Assembly (NCBI RefSeq): GCF_000987955.1
Contig: NZ_LAZU01000023.1
Coordinates: 1 to 57,236, forward strand
Length of the DNA stretch: 57,236 bases
Direction: 5' to 3'
DNA from: Paenibacillus sp. DMB20
GTDB lineage: Bacteria > Bacillota > Bacilli > Paenibacillales > Paenibacillaceae
Shown: positions 8,089-17,699 of the stretch, piece by piece
Layout: each line of letters opens with the position of its first letter
Numbering within the stretch: position 1 is the first letter of the stretch
Notes under the pieces: model-generated
Databases searched by the model: none
Seen by the model: only the letters and a program-made list of their open reading frames with translations
Told to the model about the DNA's origin: nothing
Made by a program: the position numbers and the translations under genes

Positions 8089-9129
8089 CTATATGCCCGG
8101 TTCAGTTATCATGAGGTTAAGCCCAAGATGCTGCAAACCCTGGATATAGTCCAGTTTCCAATCGCTAACGATAAGTTCGGGCAGATGCTGGGCCGGAAAA
8201 TAAACAGCGCTCCTGTCTGCAATCCGGTCCAGGATAGCCTGATTGACTTCATCACGGTTAAAAACAATCCGGTTCGGATTAAGGATCGCCCCGAAAGAAG
8301 CAACCAACCGGCTGACGGCATCCATCCCCTCTTCATGAAGAAAAGCTTGTTCCGGTTTCTTTCCATCGTATAAAGCTTGCTGAAAATTCCGGTCATCGTA
8401 TTGGGGAATAAATGAAACCTCCCCCGAAAAAAACGTACTCCCACGCACGACGTCTCCGTTGACCAAAATCCCCGCTCCCGGACCGTTCTGACCGAAATAC
8501 AAGTAGACCAGGGACGGATTATTTTTATGATCCAATCGATGGTAATAGCCCAGGACGGCAGCATTCATGTCATTCTCCACGGCGACGGGAATGGAGAACC
8601 TCTGTTCCAAGTATCCCTTCACATCGGCTTGATCGAACCGCTCATAACCCGGGATATAAGTGATCCGACCCTCATGAACCGAAGCGGGAACGCCGACAGC
8701 GAGGGAGCGTATCCTCGGATACTTCTCGATGATCTCTGCAATATGCTCAGCGAGGCTTTGAAGATCCTCCATCAGGACGCTGGCCTTATGAAATTGTGCC
8801 TTCACTTCACCCAAGCAATTGAATACCGCGTAATTCGTTTCCGTTTTCTCCAAAAAAACAGTCAAGCCCAGCATATACTCCGGGTTGTAAACATAACGTT
8901 TAGCTCTTCTTCCTCCGCTGGAATCATCCATTCCAGCTAACGCAAGCTCTCCCTCCTCCTCCATTTGGGACAAAAACTTGCTGACGGTCGGAAAGCTGAG
9001 CCCCAGCTTTTTGCTCAGTTCGGCAATCGTTGCGCTTCCTTGTGTCAAAAGCGCCCCGCGGATGCCGCTCCGAATCGCTTTCTTCATCTCTTTTGGATCT
9101 GTAACATGCTCATTCACTTTGTTCACCAC
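8089..9129 (-). CDS. ROK-family transcriptional repressor
   Basis: The 346-residue protein has an N-terminal winged helix (ATIAELSKKLGLSFPTVSKF, residues about 33-52) followed by a ROK domain with ENDMNAAVLGYY and GAGILVNGDVVRG. The kinase phosphate loop (DxGGT) is absent, as in ROK regulators. The usual zinc motif CxCGxxGCxE is also missing: the equivalent stretch reads PQYDDRNFQQALYDG. This is therefore a degenerate ROK repressor that probably binds a sugar without zinc structuring. It lies directly downstream of a perfect palindrome and upstream of the MFS gene, which suggests autoregulation and control of the transporter. Confidence 0.85.
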   Translation of the reverse strand: MVNKVNEHVTDPKEMKKAIRSGIRGALLTQGSATIAELSKKLGLSFPTVSKFLSQMEEEGELALAGMDDSSGGRRAKRYVYNPEYMLGLTVFLEKTETNYAVFNCLGEVKAQFHKASVLMEDLQSLAEHIAEIIEKYPRIRSLAVGVPASVHEGRITYIPGYERFDQADVKGYLEQRFSIPVAVENDMNAAVLGYYHRLDHKNNPSLVYLYFGQNGPGAGILVNGDVVRGSTFFSGEVSFIPQYDDRNFQQALYDGKKPEQAFLHEEGMDAVSRLVASFGAILNPNRIVFNRDEVNQAILDRIADRSAVYFPAQHLPELIVSDWKLDYIQGLQHLGLNLMITEPGI

Positions 9130-9140
9130 CTCTTTTTAAA

Positions 9141-9164
9141 ACTTATTAAACACGTTTAATAAGT
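9141..9164. promoter_or_regulatory. ROK repressor operator (perfect palindrome)
   Basis: ACTTATTAAAC, two central bases AC, then GTTTAATAAGT: perfect 11-bp arms, 12 bp upstream of the ROK start codon. The size and AT-rich TTAAAC/GTTTAA core match ROK (XylR/NagC-like) operators. The site would block transcription of the ROK-MFS operon. Confidence 0.85.
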
Positions 9165-9383
9165 CCCCGCGATCATAACAGAAACTCCCTCAAATGAGAA
9201 GCGGATTTTTTTGAAGCGGTTACACCAGACATCGGATGTCAAGGTTTCTACGCCCGCTGTCACCTAATGGTTTGCTCGTGGCCCTGTATGGCGCGTCATC
9301 TTATCCTCGACTTCGTGCCACGTGCAGCAGCCATACACCGCGCGCCGGAAGAGTCACGCGGTAACGTTTTCGAATTCGGGACA

Positions 9384-10331
9384 TCAATCCATTTTATGAG
9401 GGAGATGGAACTTCTGCACTTCCAGCGGTCCCGGCATGAACCCCAAGTTGTAATAAACCGATTCTGCGGTATTGCCCTGCATCACATAGAGTCTTAACAC
9501 AGGATAGTGATCTTTTAAGCCGGTTAATGCTCGCTTCAACATTTTAGTAGCGATGCCTCTTCCATGAAAACCCGGCATTACTGCAATTTCATATACGGCT
9601 GAAAAAGTGCCTTCGAGGGAAACCAAACAGGCGCCAACCAGCTTGTTCGTCTGTTTTTCATAGACTAACGACGAAGCATTCAAACAGACCTTATTCGTTA
9701 GATAAGGATAAGAACCAATCATCGAAATATACGAATCCACTGTTTCCTGCTTTCTCCTTACGGCATCAATCCTTCCGATGTTGCATTCGTAGAAAAACTT
9801 CGTAATTTCATCCTGGTCTATTAACTTTTTATCCTCATTCTCTGTTCGTATTTTCGGTTCTATAACGATAAGCTCACCATCCCAATCCACTGTAAATGCT
9901 TCCGTGGGACGCTGCATCCAGCGGCATCGAAATTCATCGGGCCAAAACCCGGCTCGTGCGAACAAATCCGCTTGCTCTGGCAAAATCTCATAGACAATGA
10001 TCGGTTTTGATGAATCTGACCATTGGATTAAGGCATTTTTCAGTATTTTCAAAACCATTCCTTCCTCGTTAAACGGCGGGATAAAGAACAAAAGATATAG
10101 CACATTGGGCTCTATGACCACGCCACCCACTTTATCTTCACCTTTATATATCCAAAAAGGATCTCTTCTCAATTGGAAATCATAAACTTGCTCTTTGAAA
10201 AAGCCGTTATACTCTGAACTATAATAAACGGAACAAAATATCCCCCATTCCGCTTTATCTGCTTTCTGCAGCCTGAACTCATCGGATAAAGGGTATGTTT
10301 TCTGTTCGATTGACCATGGACTCAATTTCAT
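9384..10331 (-). CDS. GNAT acetyltransferase (two-domain)
   Basis: The start is taken at the ATG at 10331 (after AGGCAGGG), giving 315 residues. The C-terminal GNAT domain (about 170-315) has the acetyl-CoA loop GFHGRGIATKML followed by YNLGF. The N-terminal 150 residues look like a second, degenerate acetyltransferase-like fold (GVVIEPNVLYLLFFIPPF). The substrate is not predictable. The gene stands alone, convergent with the ROK-MFS region and divergent from the secreted protein gene. The 220 bp downstream hold no gene. Confidence 0.75.
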   Translation of the reverse strand: MKLSPWSIEQKTYPLSDEFRLQKADKAEWGIFCSVYYSSEYNGFFKEQVYDFQLRRDPFWIYKGEDKVGGVVIEPNVLYLLFFIPPFNEEGMVLKILKNALIQWSDSSKPIIVYEILPEQADLFARAGFWPDEFRCRWMQRPTEAFTVDWDGELIVIEPKIRTENEDKKLIDQDEITKFFYECNIGRIDAVRRKQETVDSYISMIGSYPYLTNKVCLNASSLVYEKQTNKLVGACLVSLEGTFSAVYEIAVMPGFHGRGIATKMLKRALTGLKDHYPVLRLYVMQGNTAESVYYNLGFMPGPLEVQKFHLPHKMD

Positions 10332-10582
10332 TTGTACCCTGCCTTTTCTATTAATCGATATAACCATTTAAGCATGGTCCCTCAAAACGACAAACTATAT
10401 TACTCCGCCTCAAAAAGACTCTTCCGTTTTTTCTCCTTAAAGTTCTATTTCGCTATTTGCGTAATATCTAAAAAAGTAAGCGCTTTTATCGCACCAACAA
10501 CTCATTTTCTGTAATCCAGCATCTGCAGCATTGTTCACGGTCAACCATATTTTACATCAAATGGACAAGGATGTGAAAAACG

Positions 10583-12970
10583 ATGTTATCACGGTTGCGA
10601 AAGTACGGGCTTTTATGTATGGTCGCGGTTTTGGTTGCGGCATGCCTTCCCTCGCCCCCTGCCAAAGCTGCAGCACAGATCACGATTGATTCCCATCAAG
10701 AGGGTCAAATCATTGCCCCCGGCATGACGGAGCTGCAGGGAACATACTCCGGCGTATATGATATCGAGCTGATCGTCAACGGCATAACGATGACGGACGT
10801 ACTCACGGATGACCCGAACGGCGATGACGGCGGCACCTGGTCTTTCAAGCTGGATACGACCAAAATGGACGGAACGGCAGAGGTTGTACTGAAGGCAAAA
10901 GACGCGATGACCAGGTACGGGGTCTGGTCCCCTTTTATCCATCTTAATATCGATAATCCCGAGGCGAACATTCCTCTTGTTCAGATTACCATTCCTGCCG
11001 AGAACACGCTGCTTAAAAACAAAGTAAACGTCATAATCTCGGTTGAAGGCAAAAATTCGATCGAGCTTGTCCAGCTTCGCATCAACGGGGGCGAATGGCA
11101 GCCGGCTCGTCCAGCCAACAGCGGATACATATACAGCTGGGATACGCGTCAAGCCGCAAATCGTGTTCACAGCCTGGAAGCCAGGGCAACGGATATTTAC
11201 GGAAACACGGGTTACAGTTTAACCGTTTATGCAAGTACCGGTTCAAGGGCATCAATCAGCCAAGATGGAAACGAAGCGGTTTCTGACCACATTGACGTGG
11301 AAAATCCGCTAAAGAAGCCCAGCAGCGTAACCGACAGCGTATATGCCGAACCTGCGGCAGATACGGATATGGAAGCAAGCCGATTACATGATAAAAATCC
11401 ATTGCTGCCGGAACAGGATCGCGCGATCTGGATATGGGAGAACGCCTCCTATCCCCTTGTGCTGAACCCGAACGCCCGGCATGTCCTCTCCTCCATGGCC
11501 AAGGATACGTCCACCTTTAACCAGCGCCCGATCACGACTTTATATTTGGGCGTGGACCAATACCACGGAGCGAACATGCTGGAGGATTATCGAACCGAGG
11601 TCCGGCATTTCGTGGAATGGGCTCACAACGAAGGCTTTTCCGTTCAGGCATTGATCGCCGGCGGCACCAAGCCTCCCTACTTCGGGGCCTACAGCCGTTA
11701 TCATGCCCAGGCCGTAAGGGAATTCGAAAAGGTGCTGAATTATAACTTGGCCTCTCCGGAATCAGCCCGTTTCGACGGGGTCAATCTGGATACGGAGCCG
11801 TATATTTTGCCTGATTTCAAGACGGCGAAGCCTTCCGTTCAAGTCCAGTATCTCGACATGCTGAAGCTTCTTATGGAACGAAAACAGGCTTCGGGTCTTA
11901 CCCTACCCGTGGGAGCCGCCATTCCGAGATGGTACGACACCTCTCCCGATGCCGCCGATATTCCTTGGAACGGCGAGACCAAATGGTTGTCCGAGCATAT
12001 TCAGGACACCGCCGATTACATCTCGATCATGGATTACCGGGATCAGGCAGACGGTTCGGCAGGAATTATAGCCCATGCCATGGGCGAGCTGGCCTATGCA
12101 TCCCGGATCGGAAAGCCCAAATCGGTCGTGATCGGGGTCGAAACGAAGGATATTGCCGATGGCGGCGATCCCGAAACGATAAGCTTTCACGAAGAGGGCC
12201 GTTGTTTTATGGAGCAGGAGTTGAAAAAGGTGTACGCCGCTTTTCCGGAAGACCCTGCTTTCGGAGGCGTTGCCCTTCATCACTACTCCTCGCTCCTTGA
12301 CTTTCCGAGCGAATGGGGACCGGCCGGCTTCAAATGGGCTCCGCCTGCGGATCGCGAACCTCCGGGCGTGGTCAGCGGGGCCGTCACGGCGACCGCTTTT
12401 GATTTTCAAAGGATCGATATAACCTATGGCATGGCACAGGATAACGGCGCAGTGAATGAGTACCGTATATACCGGGGGACAGAGCCTGCATTTGAGGTTG
12501 GACCTGAAACCTACGCCGGAAGTTCCGAAGGGCTCGTTTTCAAGGACAAGGGACTGCTGCCGGATACGACTTATTATTATAAGATCACGGCGGTGGATGT
12601 CAGCGGGAATGAAGGGCTGCCTAGCGAGGCGGTATCGGCCGTAACCGCGCCTTCCACGCTGAAACCCATGATCATTGGGCAAATGGACATCTCCTATGCG
12701 GCAGGCAAAGCCTCCGTCACGCTGCAGGTGGTCGATATGGAAACCAAAGCCCCCGTTCCGGCAAACGTTAGCGGACGTTTCACTCATATGGCTGGAAGGT
12801 ACGTCCATGCGATGACGAATGCGGAAGGATTCTTTCAGTCCCAGTCCGAGCAAGTATCGGCGGCTCAAGGGGAAATCGGTTTTCTGCCCCGGCGTATTAT
12901 GGCCGATTCTTACTACTGGGCCAGCGCGTACGATCAGACCCCTTATCCAACGGCCGTTTGGTCGCCCTGA
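10583..12970 (+). CDS. Large secreted protein: Ig-like domains, DxE TIM-barrel-like core, Fn3
   Basis: The 795-residue protein starts at an ATG after AAGGATG. A signal peptide ends at LVAAC (Cys21, possible lipobox) or at AKA-A near residue 30. Two Ig-like modules (about 33-120 and 130-218) are followed by a linker, then a core of about 315 residues (275-590). The core contains TTLYLGVDQYHGANM, FDGVNLDTEPY (Asp403, Glu405) and DYISIMDYRDQADGS, a layout like a glycoside-hydrolase barrel with acid residues at strand ends. An Fn3 domain (about 598-690, PDTTYYYKITAVDVSGNEG) and a last beta domain follow. I cannot place the core in a named family. A weak cre-like sequence lies at about 10475-10490. 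Confidence 0.65.
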   Translation: MLSRLRKYGLLCMVAVLVAACLPSPPAKAAAQITIDSHQEGQIIAPGMTELQGTYSGVYDIELIVNGITMTDVLTDDPNGDDGGTWSFKLDTTKMDGTAEVVLKAKDAMTRYGVWSPFIHLNIDNPEANIPLVQITIPAENTLLKNKVNVIISVEGKNSIELVQLRINGGEWQPARPANSGYIYSWDTRQAANRVHSLEARATDIYGNTGYSLTVYASTGSRASISQDGNEAVSDHIDVENPLKKPSSVTDSVYAEPAADTDMEASRLHDKNPLLPEQDRAIWIWENASYPLVLNPNARHVLSSMAKDTSTFNQRPITTLYLGVDQYHGANMLEDYRTEVRHFVEWAHNEGFSVQALIAGGTKPPYFGAYSRYHAQAVREFEKVLNYNLASPESARFDGVNLDTEPYILPDFKTAKPSVQVQYLDMLKLLMERKQASGLTLPVGAAIPRWYDTSPDAADIPWNGETKWLSEHIQDTADYISIMDYRDQADGSAGIIAHAMGELAYASRIGKPKSVVIGVETKDIADGGDPETISFHEEGRCFMEQELKKVYAAFPEDPAFGGVALHHYSSLLDFPSEWGPAGFKWAPPADREPPGVVSGAVTATAFDFQRIDITYGMAQDNGAVNEYRIYRGTEPAFEVGPETYAGSSEGLVFKDKGLLPDTTYYYKITAVDVSGNEGLPSEAVSAVTAPSTLKPMIIGQMDISYAAGKASVTLQVVDMETKAPVPANVSGRFTHMAGRYVHAMTNAEGFFQSQSEQVSAAQGEIGFLPRRIMADSYYWASAYDQTPYPTAVWSP

Positions 12971-13002
12971 ATCCTTTTCCCATTGACTATAATTTAGGCA
13001 TG

Positions 13003-13026
13003 CAGCCCGGGCGCAAACCCGGGCTG
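13003..13026 (+). terminator. Hairpin terminator
   Basis: CAGCCCGGG, CGCAAA loop, CCCGGGCTG directly after the secreted-protein gene. The following tract (TCTATTGTT) is only moderately T-rich. Confidence 0.6.
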
Positions 13027-13177
13027 TCTATTGTTAAAGCTATTGCGTCATACGAACGGAGTACCATTCCAGTGAATTCTGCATTCATCTCGTGAACCAT
13101 CATCGACAATTTTATAGAATGGCAGAAGACTGCACTCAGGAGACTTTTTCAATTGCGGAAGGCTTCGATTGGCGAAT

Positions 13178-13886
13178 CTATAGAACCTCGTATATTGAAT
13201 TCGTTTTAGAACGAATCAGAGAACGTTTTTGTCCCCAATCCTGTCCGGAGATTAATCCTGAATAAGGAGCATCCTTCATATAACTCAGAGGTACATCTGG
13301 TTGTAGCGACTTTGACATAGCAGAGAGCCGATCCTTTTGCGTGTGGATTGATTCCAATCGCGCCTGTTCCTCTTGTTTCTTCTTCTGCTTTTCTGCTTCA
13401 ATTTTTTTTGCCTTTCTCTACTTCTTCCGGCGAGGTTACCGAAGCGCTCCATACTGTTCGTGTGCCATCTTCGTGAATGATCAGGCTGGAAGCAACCGTA
13501 GTAATGCCATACATCTTATCCGTCCGTTCAAAGCCCGGACGTTCTACATTCGAATAATAATCGATGTATCCTTCCACCTTCGCTCGAAGTGCAGGATCGC
13601 CTATCATTTTTTCCGCAATGCTGGGCGCAATCATGACATCCATCATTCCGCCGCTTTTGCCTCGTCTGACGATTTCCTCTTCATTTTTGGGGATGGCCTC
13701 CAATCCTACGGACAGACCATATTTTTTGGAAATTCCATCCCTAACCCCTTCCAAATCGACCTTTGACAATAGCTGCTTAAAGTCAACGGAATCGGAGCTT
13801 CCGCTTACAACGTTGCTTTGCTTCAAATGCCGCATGTTCATGGCTGATGCCAAATACTCCATATTGTTGGCTGCACTTATATTCAC
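13178..13886 (-). CDS. Hypothetical protein (235 aa after repair), broken by a +1 insertion
   Basis: The start is at 13886 (MNISAANNMEYLASAMNMRH). As written, the frame stops after EEVEKGKKN. Removing one T from eight (13402-13409) continues through a Lys/Gln-rich coiled coil (KIEAEKQKKKQEEQARLE) and a further 50 codons to a TAG at 13178, with no stop in between. A middle segment (GYIDYYSNVERPGFERTDKM, then SLIIHEDGTRTVWSASVTS) resembles uncharacterised DUF6033-type Firmicute proteins, but I hold that loosely. There is no signal peptide. It stands alone between the secreted protein and the ABC operon. Confidence 0.55.
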
Positions 13887-14036
13887 TTTACAACCTCCTT
13901 CAAGAATTCATAGTCGACACAACTACCAAAGCTTCCAGCACACTCCTTAATGGTAGTATCGGCATTAATAGAGATTGTCGTTACCTTTTTTTTAGTAACA
14001 AATAGCACAATGAGGGTGACTTGTCTTTATTTCCTT

Positions 14037-14186
14037 TCATAGTCTTTCGCAAGCAATTGCATCTGGATAACCGTCTTCATCCACTTGGAACAAAAAGGAA
14101 TAAGAATCATCCTTCAGCTTTGAAAAATAGTAATCTTCATCTTGAACAAGCCTTGGGTTTCCGTATATGAATCCATGCTTTTTCAT
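14037..14186 (-). CDS. Small hypothetical ORF or gene remnant (49 aa)
   Basis: The ATG at 14186 opens a 49-residue frame starting MKKHGFIYGNPRL and ending FQVDEDGYPDAIACERL. A weak AGGGGA lies about 12 bp upstream. The acidic, aromatic composition (DEDYYFSKLKDDSYSFLFQ) looks like part of a real protein rather than noise. It may be a small gene or the N-terminal piece of a decayed one. No function can be given. Confidence 0.35.
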   Translation of the reverse strand: MKKHGFIYGNPRLVQDEDYYFSKLKDDSYSFLFQVDEDGYPDAIACERL

Positions 14187-14224
14187 AGTTTTCGAATTCG
14201 TCCCCTTTTCCCTTTATGGTTTCT

Positions 14225-14276
14225 GAAGTTTATACTTTCTTATCTCATAAAAAAAAAAAACGGCCAAAAACGGCCG
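14225..14276 (-). terminator. Terminator of the sugar ABC operon
   Basis: On the minus strand CGGCC, GTTTTT loop, GGCCG is followed by a run of twelve T (14249-14260). The adjoining AGTTTATACTTTCTTATCTC (from about 14226) nearly repeats the segment before 57210, so the terminator is joined to the dispersed repeat family. Confidence 0.85.
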
Positions 14277-14370
14277 CTTTTCACTATAAAAAACTATAGA
14301 CCAACAACTTCATCCAAAAATAAATATCGAACAGAATTCAAAAAAAGTGGAATATTACACCCGAGTACGT

Positions 14371-15333
14371 TCATATAATCATCACTGGTAGTCCAGTCTG
14401 GGCTGATTCATTGGCAGCCAGCGTAACCTCCAGGGTATATGCGGCATCTTCGTATGGAGCAAGAATCAAGCTGCGGTCTCCGGTAGCCACTGCCTGGATG
14501 AAAGCATCGTCCTGCTGCTTGTAAAAGTCGCTCTTTCCCTGCCATATGGTCCTTCTGCCCGGTTCAACGATCGCAAGCGTGGTCCCTTTGATCGTGACCC
14601 GGAAGTCCCTGCCCATAATTTCAAGGGAAGAACGGTCCTCCGGCTGAGGCAGAAAACCCGTATCGATATGCCCGAGCGCCCCGGACGCAAACACCAGGTT
14701 GACCGATGCTGCGTCCGGCGTCGTAATCCCCGGAATGTCGCGATGGAGAAGAAGCGCCATATCGGCGGACACTTTTCGCACGGGGCCGGCCAAATACAGC
14801 ATCAGATCCACGTTATGCGTGGTTTGTTCCACCAGCTGCCCGCCTGATTTCGCATGGTCGATCCACCAGAATGCCGGAGGCATTCCGCCAAAACGATAGG
14901 CACGGACCATCCCGATCTCTTTTCCTTCTAGATACTGCCTTGCCCGTTGTACCGTCTCCATGTATCTCAGGCAGTAGCCCGTGCCGGCCAGAATGCCCGC
15001 TTCCGAAATGACGGCCGCTTTACGCCGAACTTCATCCATATGAAGACCAACCGGTTTTTCAACGAGAAGGTGGATGCCCTTGCGGGCAGCCGTCTCCTCG
15101 ATCTCTCCATGGACGAACGGAGGAACGCATAGGAAAAGCGCATCCAATCGTTCTTTATCCAGCATATCGTCCACCCGGGTGTACGGTACCGCCCCATACC
15201 GCCGGGCAGCGGCTTCCGCCAGCTCCGAAACGATGTCGCATACAGCGACGAACTCGGCTTGTTCATTTGCTTCGATATGCTTGAAATGCTCTGCCGCAAT
15301 AACTCCTGCGCCAACCACGCCGATGCGAACCAT
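14371..15333 (-). CDS. Gfo/Idh/MocA-family oxidoreductase
   Basis: The 320-residue protein begins MVRIGVVGAGVIAAEHFKH, the Rossmann NAD(P) loop GxGxxA. LLVEKPVGLHMDEV (residues about 95-108) is the family's EKP motif, and WWIDHAKSGGQLVEQTTHN carries the GG-x-x-x-x-x-x-H active-site segment. Members oxidise or reduce inositols, glucose derivatives and other polyols. It is the last gene of the ABC operon, 17 bp after the binding protein and followed by a strong terminator. It probably acts on the imported sugar. The start has GGAGG seven bases upstream. Confidence 0.85.
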   Translation of the reverse strand: MVRIGVVGAGVIAAEHFKHIEANEQAEFVAVCDIVSELAEAAARRYGAVPYTRVDDMLDKERLDALFLCVPPFVHGEIEETAARKGIHLLVEKPVGLHMDEVRRKAAVISEAGILAGTGYCLRYMETVQRARQYLEGKEIGMVRAYRFGGMPPAFWWIDHAKSGGQLVEQTTHNVDLMLYLAGPVRKVSADMALLLHRDIPGITTPDAASVNLVFASGALGHIDTGFLPQPEDRSSLEIMGRDFRVTIKGTTLAIVEPGRRTIWQGKSDFYKQQDDAFIQAVATGDRSLILAPYEDAAYTLEVTLAANESAQTGLPVMII

Positions 15334-15350
15334 GTGCAGTCCTCCTTCAC

Positions 15351-16730
15351 TTACTTCAGATTAGCCGACCATTTTTCGGCGCGCGCCTGCAGATCGTCGA
15401 GGAATTTTTGGATGTCCGGCGCATTTCCGGACGCTGCCTGGCTGATAAATCCGTTGATTGCCGGAGCGATGTCGCTCATATAGAACGGATTTGCCTCATC
15501 CATCAACTCGGAATGGCCCACATCGGCGATTTCGAGCGCTTTTTTCACGAACTTGTCTTCCGGCGTGACAAAATCGGCGGCCTTCAATGTCGGGCTACTG
15601 GAAAAATTTTCATACATATATTTTTGCGTCATGTAGCTGGTCATGAATTTCAACACTTCCCAGGAAGCGTCCACGTCTTTCGCGTTTTTTGCCATGACGA
15701 ACGGGTCGACCGCAACCCATCCTTCGCCTTTCGGTCCCATGTTCAGCACGGGCTCAAAACGGTCCAACAGTTCCTTGTTCTGCTTCGAACGGTATTCGCT
15801 CATCGTGGAGCCTCCGCTGGAATCGAGCGCGATGGCGATGTTATTCTTCTCGAGACCGAAGTTTTCCGCGCCCTGGGCGTTCACGAATCCGGCCGGCGGC
15901 AGCTTGGCGGCTTCCTTCAGCCATTCCAGCACCTTGACCATTTCCGGGGAGTTCAGATGCCACTTGATGCTTTTCACGTCCTTCAACGTTCCTTCCGCCC
16001 CTTTGGCGCCGAAAGCCAGGGTTAACGCAACGAAGGTCGATCCGTTCAGCGAATTGCCGCTCCAGTACAGGCCATAGTTGTCTTCCCCGGTTTTCGGATT
16101 TTTTCCGGTCATTTTCTTGGCCTTTTCCAATATCTCATCCGGTCCCGCCTGGGCGGACAGCGGCTCGACTCCCCAGTCCTCAAACAGCTTCTTGTCATAA
16201 ATCGTCATCCGGCGGCCCAGGACGGCCGGTATCCCGAACTGTTTGCTCCCGTCCGGCGATTTGGTGCTGTAGGAATTGTTCATGATGCCTTCCAGGTAGG
16301 TGCTTGCATCAAACGATTTATCCTTTTCGATCAGATCATCCAGATCCCGCAAAAGTCCGTCCTGGTACCATTGCGATGCGAAGGCCCCGCCGGTATAAAG
16401 CACGTCCGCGTCGCCGGACAGCAGCATGGCCGTCTGTTTTGCCTTCACGTTCTCCCACGGGATTTGGTAGACCTCAAGCTTGATGTTGGGGTACATTTTC
16501 TTGAACGTTTTGTCAAGATATTCGTTGAGGCCGATCGTCGGGTTGCCCGTCAGGGCATCGATCCCGTTTTCCAGCTGCCAGCCCGCGAGGGCCATGCGCA
16601 CGGTCCCTTCCATGTCCGACACCTTCTCGATCTTGACGCCGCCGGTTACGTCTTTACCCGAGCTGTCCGAGCAAGCAGCCATGGTAAACGCCAGCATAAA
16701 GGATAAAATCAGCAGTACCGCTTTTTTCAT
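15351..16730 (-). CDS. Sugar ABC transporter substrate-binding lipoprotein
   Basis: The 459-residue protein has a lipoprotein signal with lipobox TMAAC (Cys at about residue 20) and the two-lobe pattern of family 1 carbohydrate-binding proteins: LLSGDADVLYTGGAFASQWYQDG early and FVAVDPFVMAKNAKD-like segments later. It delivers an oligosaccharide or polyol to the two permeases upstream. No ATPase gene is in the operon, as is usual for Paenibacillus CUT1 systems that share an MsmX-type ATPase. The ligand cannot be read, though the Gfo/Idh partner suggests a sugar or polyol that is oxidised after uptake. Confidence 0.9.
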   Translation of the reverse strand: MKKAVLLILSFMLAFTMAACSDSSGKDVTGGVKIEKVSDMEGTVRMALAGWQLENGIDALTGNPTIGLNEYLDKTFKKMYPNIKLEVYQIPWENVKAKQTAMLLSGDADVLYTGGAFASQWYQDGLLRDLDDLIEKDKSFDASTYLEGIMNNSYSTKSPDGSKQFGIPAVLGRRMTIYDKKLFEDWGVEPLSAQAGPDEILEKAKKMTGKNPKTGEDNYGLYWSGNSLNGSTFVALTLAFGAKGAEGTLKDVKSIKWHLNSPEMVKVLEWLKEAAKLPPAGFVNAQGAENFGLEKNNIAIALDSSGGSTMSEYRSKQNKELLDRFEPVLNMGPKGEGWVAVDPFVMAKNAKDVDASWEVLKFMTSYMTQKYMYENFSSSPTLKAADFVTPEDKFVKKALEIADVGHSELMDEANPFYMSDIAPAINGFISQAASGNAPDIQKFLDDLQARAEKWSANLK

Positions 16731-16772
16731 AACCCGTTCATCCCTCCATCAAATAGATTTCCTATGGTTTCA

Positions 16773-17642
16773 TTACTGCTTGATGCCGGATAGCGCGATG
16801 CTCTCGATGATATAACGCTGCAAAAACAGGTATACGATCACGACCGGGATCAGGCTTGTCGTCGTGGCGGCCATGATAATGGACGGCTGCTGGTTGATCC
16901 CGTTGTTGTAGGTGAACATGGCCAGGCCGATCTGGATCGTATACTTGGCCGCCGATTTCAGGATCAGCAGAGGCCATAGCATGTCGTTCCATACGCCGAG
17001 AAACAGCAGGATGACCATGGTTGCGATAATCGGCGTGCAAAGCGGCAGGTACACCCGGCTGAACACCGTAAACTCCTTGGCGCCATCGAGTACGGCGGCT
17101 TCCCGCAAGCTGCTTGGCAGTTGATCGAAGAACGCTTTGGCCAAAAAGGTGCCGAACGCATAGTTCATCGCCGGCAAATAAAAAGCCAGGTAATTGTCGA
17201 CCAAACCGAGCTTGCTGAACAAAAGGTATTGCGGAATCATGGTCATTTCAAACGGAATCATCATCGTGCTGAGCGCAAGCAGCAAGACGAAATTAGCTCC
17301 TTTAAAGCGCAGCTTTGACAAAGCGTAACCCGACAATAATGCGGACAGCGAGCTGATCACGATGACCCCGGCACTTACCAGCGTCGAATTGCCGATATAG
17401 CGGAACATTTTGATATTCGTAAACGCAGCCTCGAACGTCCGCAGGGAAGGCTCCTCCGGCCAGATTTTCGGCGGAAATGAAATGTTGAGCCGCGCTCCCC
17501 AATCGAAGCTTGTCACCAGCATCCACAAAAAAGGCACAATCATCACAAACGAGCCCAAAAACAGAACAATGCTCAAGATCAGCTGATTCAGCGTGATCGC
17601 TTTACGACGCACGGTTTCCTTGGGCAAGGCTGTACCGGCCAT
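16773..17642 (-). CDS. Carbohydrate ABC transporter permease (MalG type)
   Basis: The 289-residue membrane protein has six transmembrane segments. It carries the EAA loop ASLREAAVLDG-like motif (SSLREAAVLDGAKEFTVF, residues about 180-197) that contacts the ATPase, and the C-terminus IESIALSGIKQ is typical of MalG/AraQ permeases. It pairs with the upstream permease in a CUT1 importer and is 43 bp from the binding-protein gene. The reading frame is intact. Confidence 0.9.
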   Translation of the reverse strand: MAGTALPKETVRRKAITLNQLILSIVLFLGSFVMIVPFLWMLVTSFDWGARLNISFPPKIWPEEPSLRTFEAAFTNIKMFRYIGNSTLVSAGVIVISSLSALLSGYALSKLRFKGANFVLLLALSTMMIPFEMTMIPQYLLFSKLGLVDNYLAFYLPAMNYAFGTFLAKAFFDQLPSSLREAAVLDGAKEFTVFSRVYLPLCTPIIATMVILLFLGVWNDMLWPLLILKSAAKYTIQIGLAMFTYNNGINQQPSIIMAATTTSLIPVVIVYLFLQRYIIESIALSGIKQ

Positions 17643-17699
17643 GGTCTCCCCCCTGTCCTTTTAGTAAACGATACTTGGATTGGCGAATGAGGATCATCG

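Noticed and set aside
9300..9383. Remnant of a glycoside hydrolase C-terminus on the minus strand
   Set aside because: About 25 codons (RVTLPARGVWLLHVA) look suggestive, but there is no further matching sequence upstream. The rest of 9165-9383 holds only a short GACATC/GATGTC dyad.
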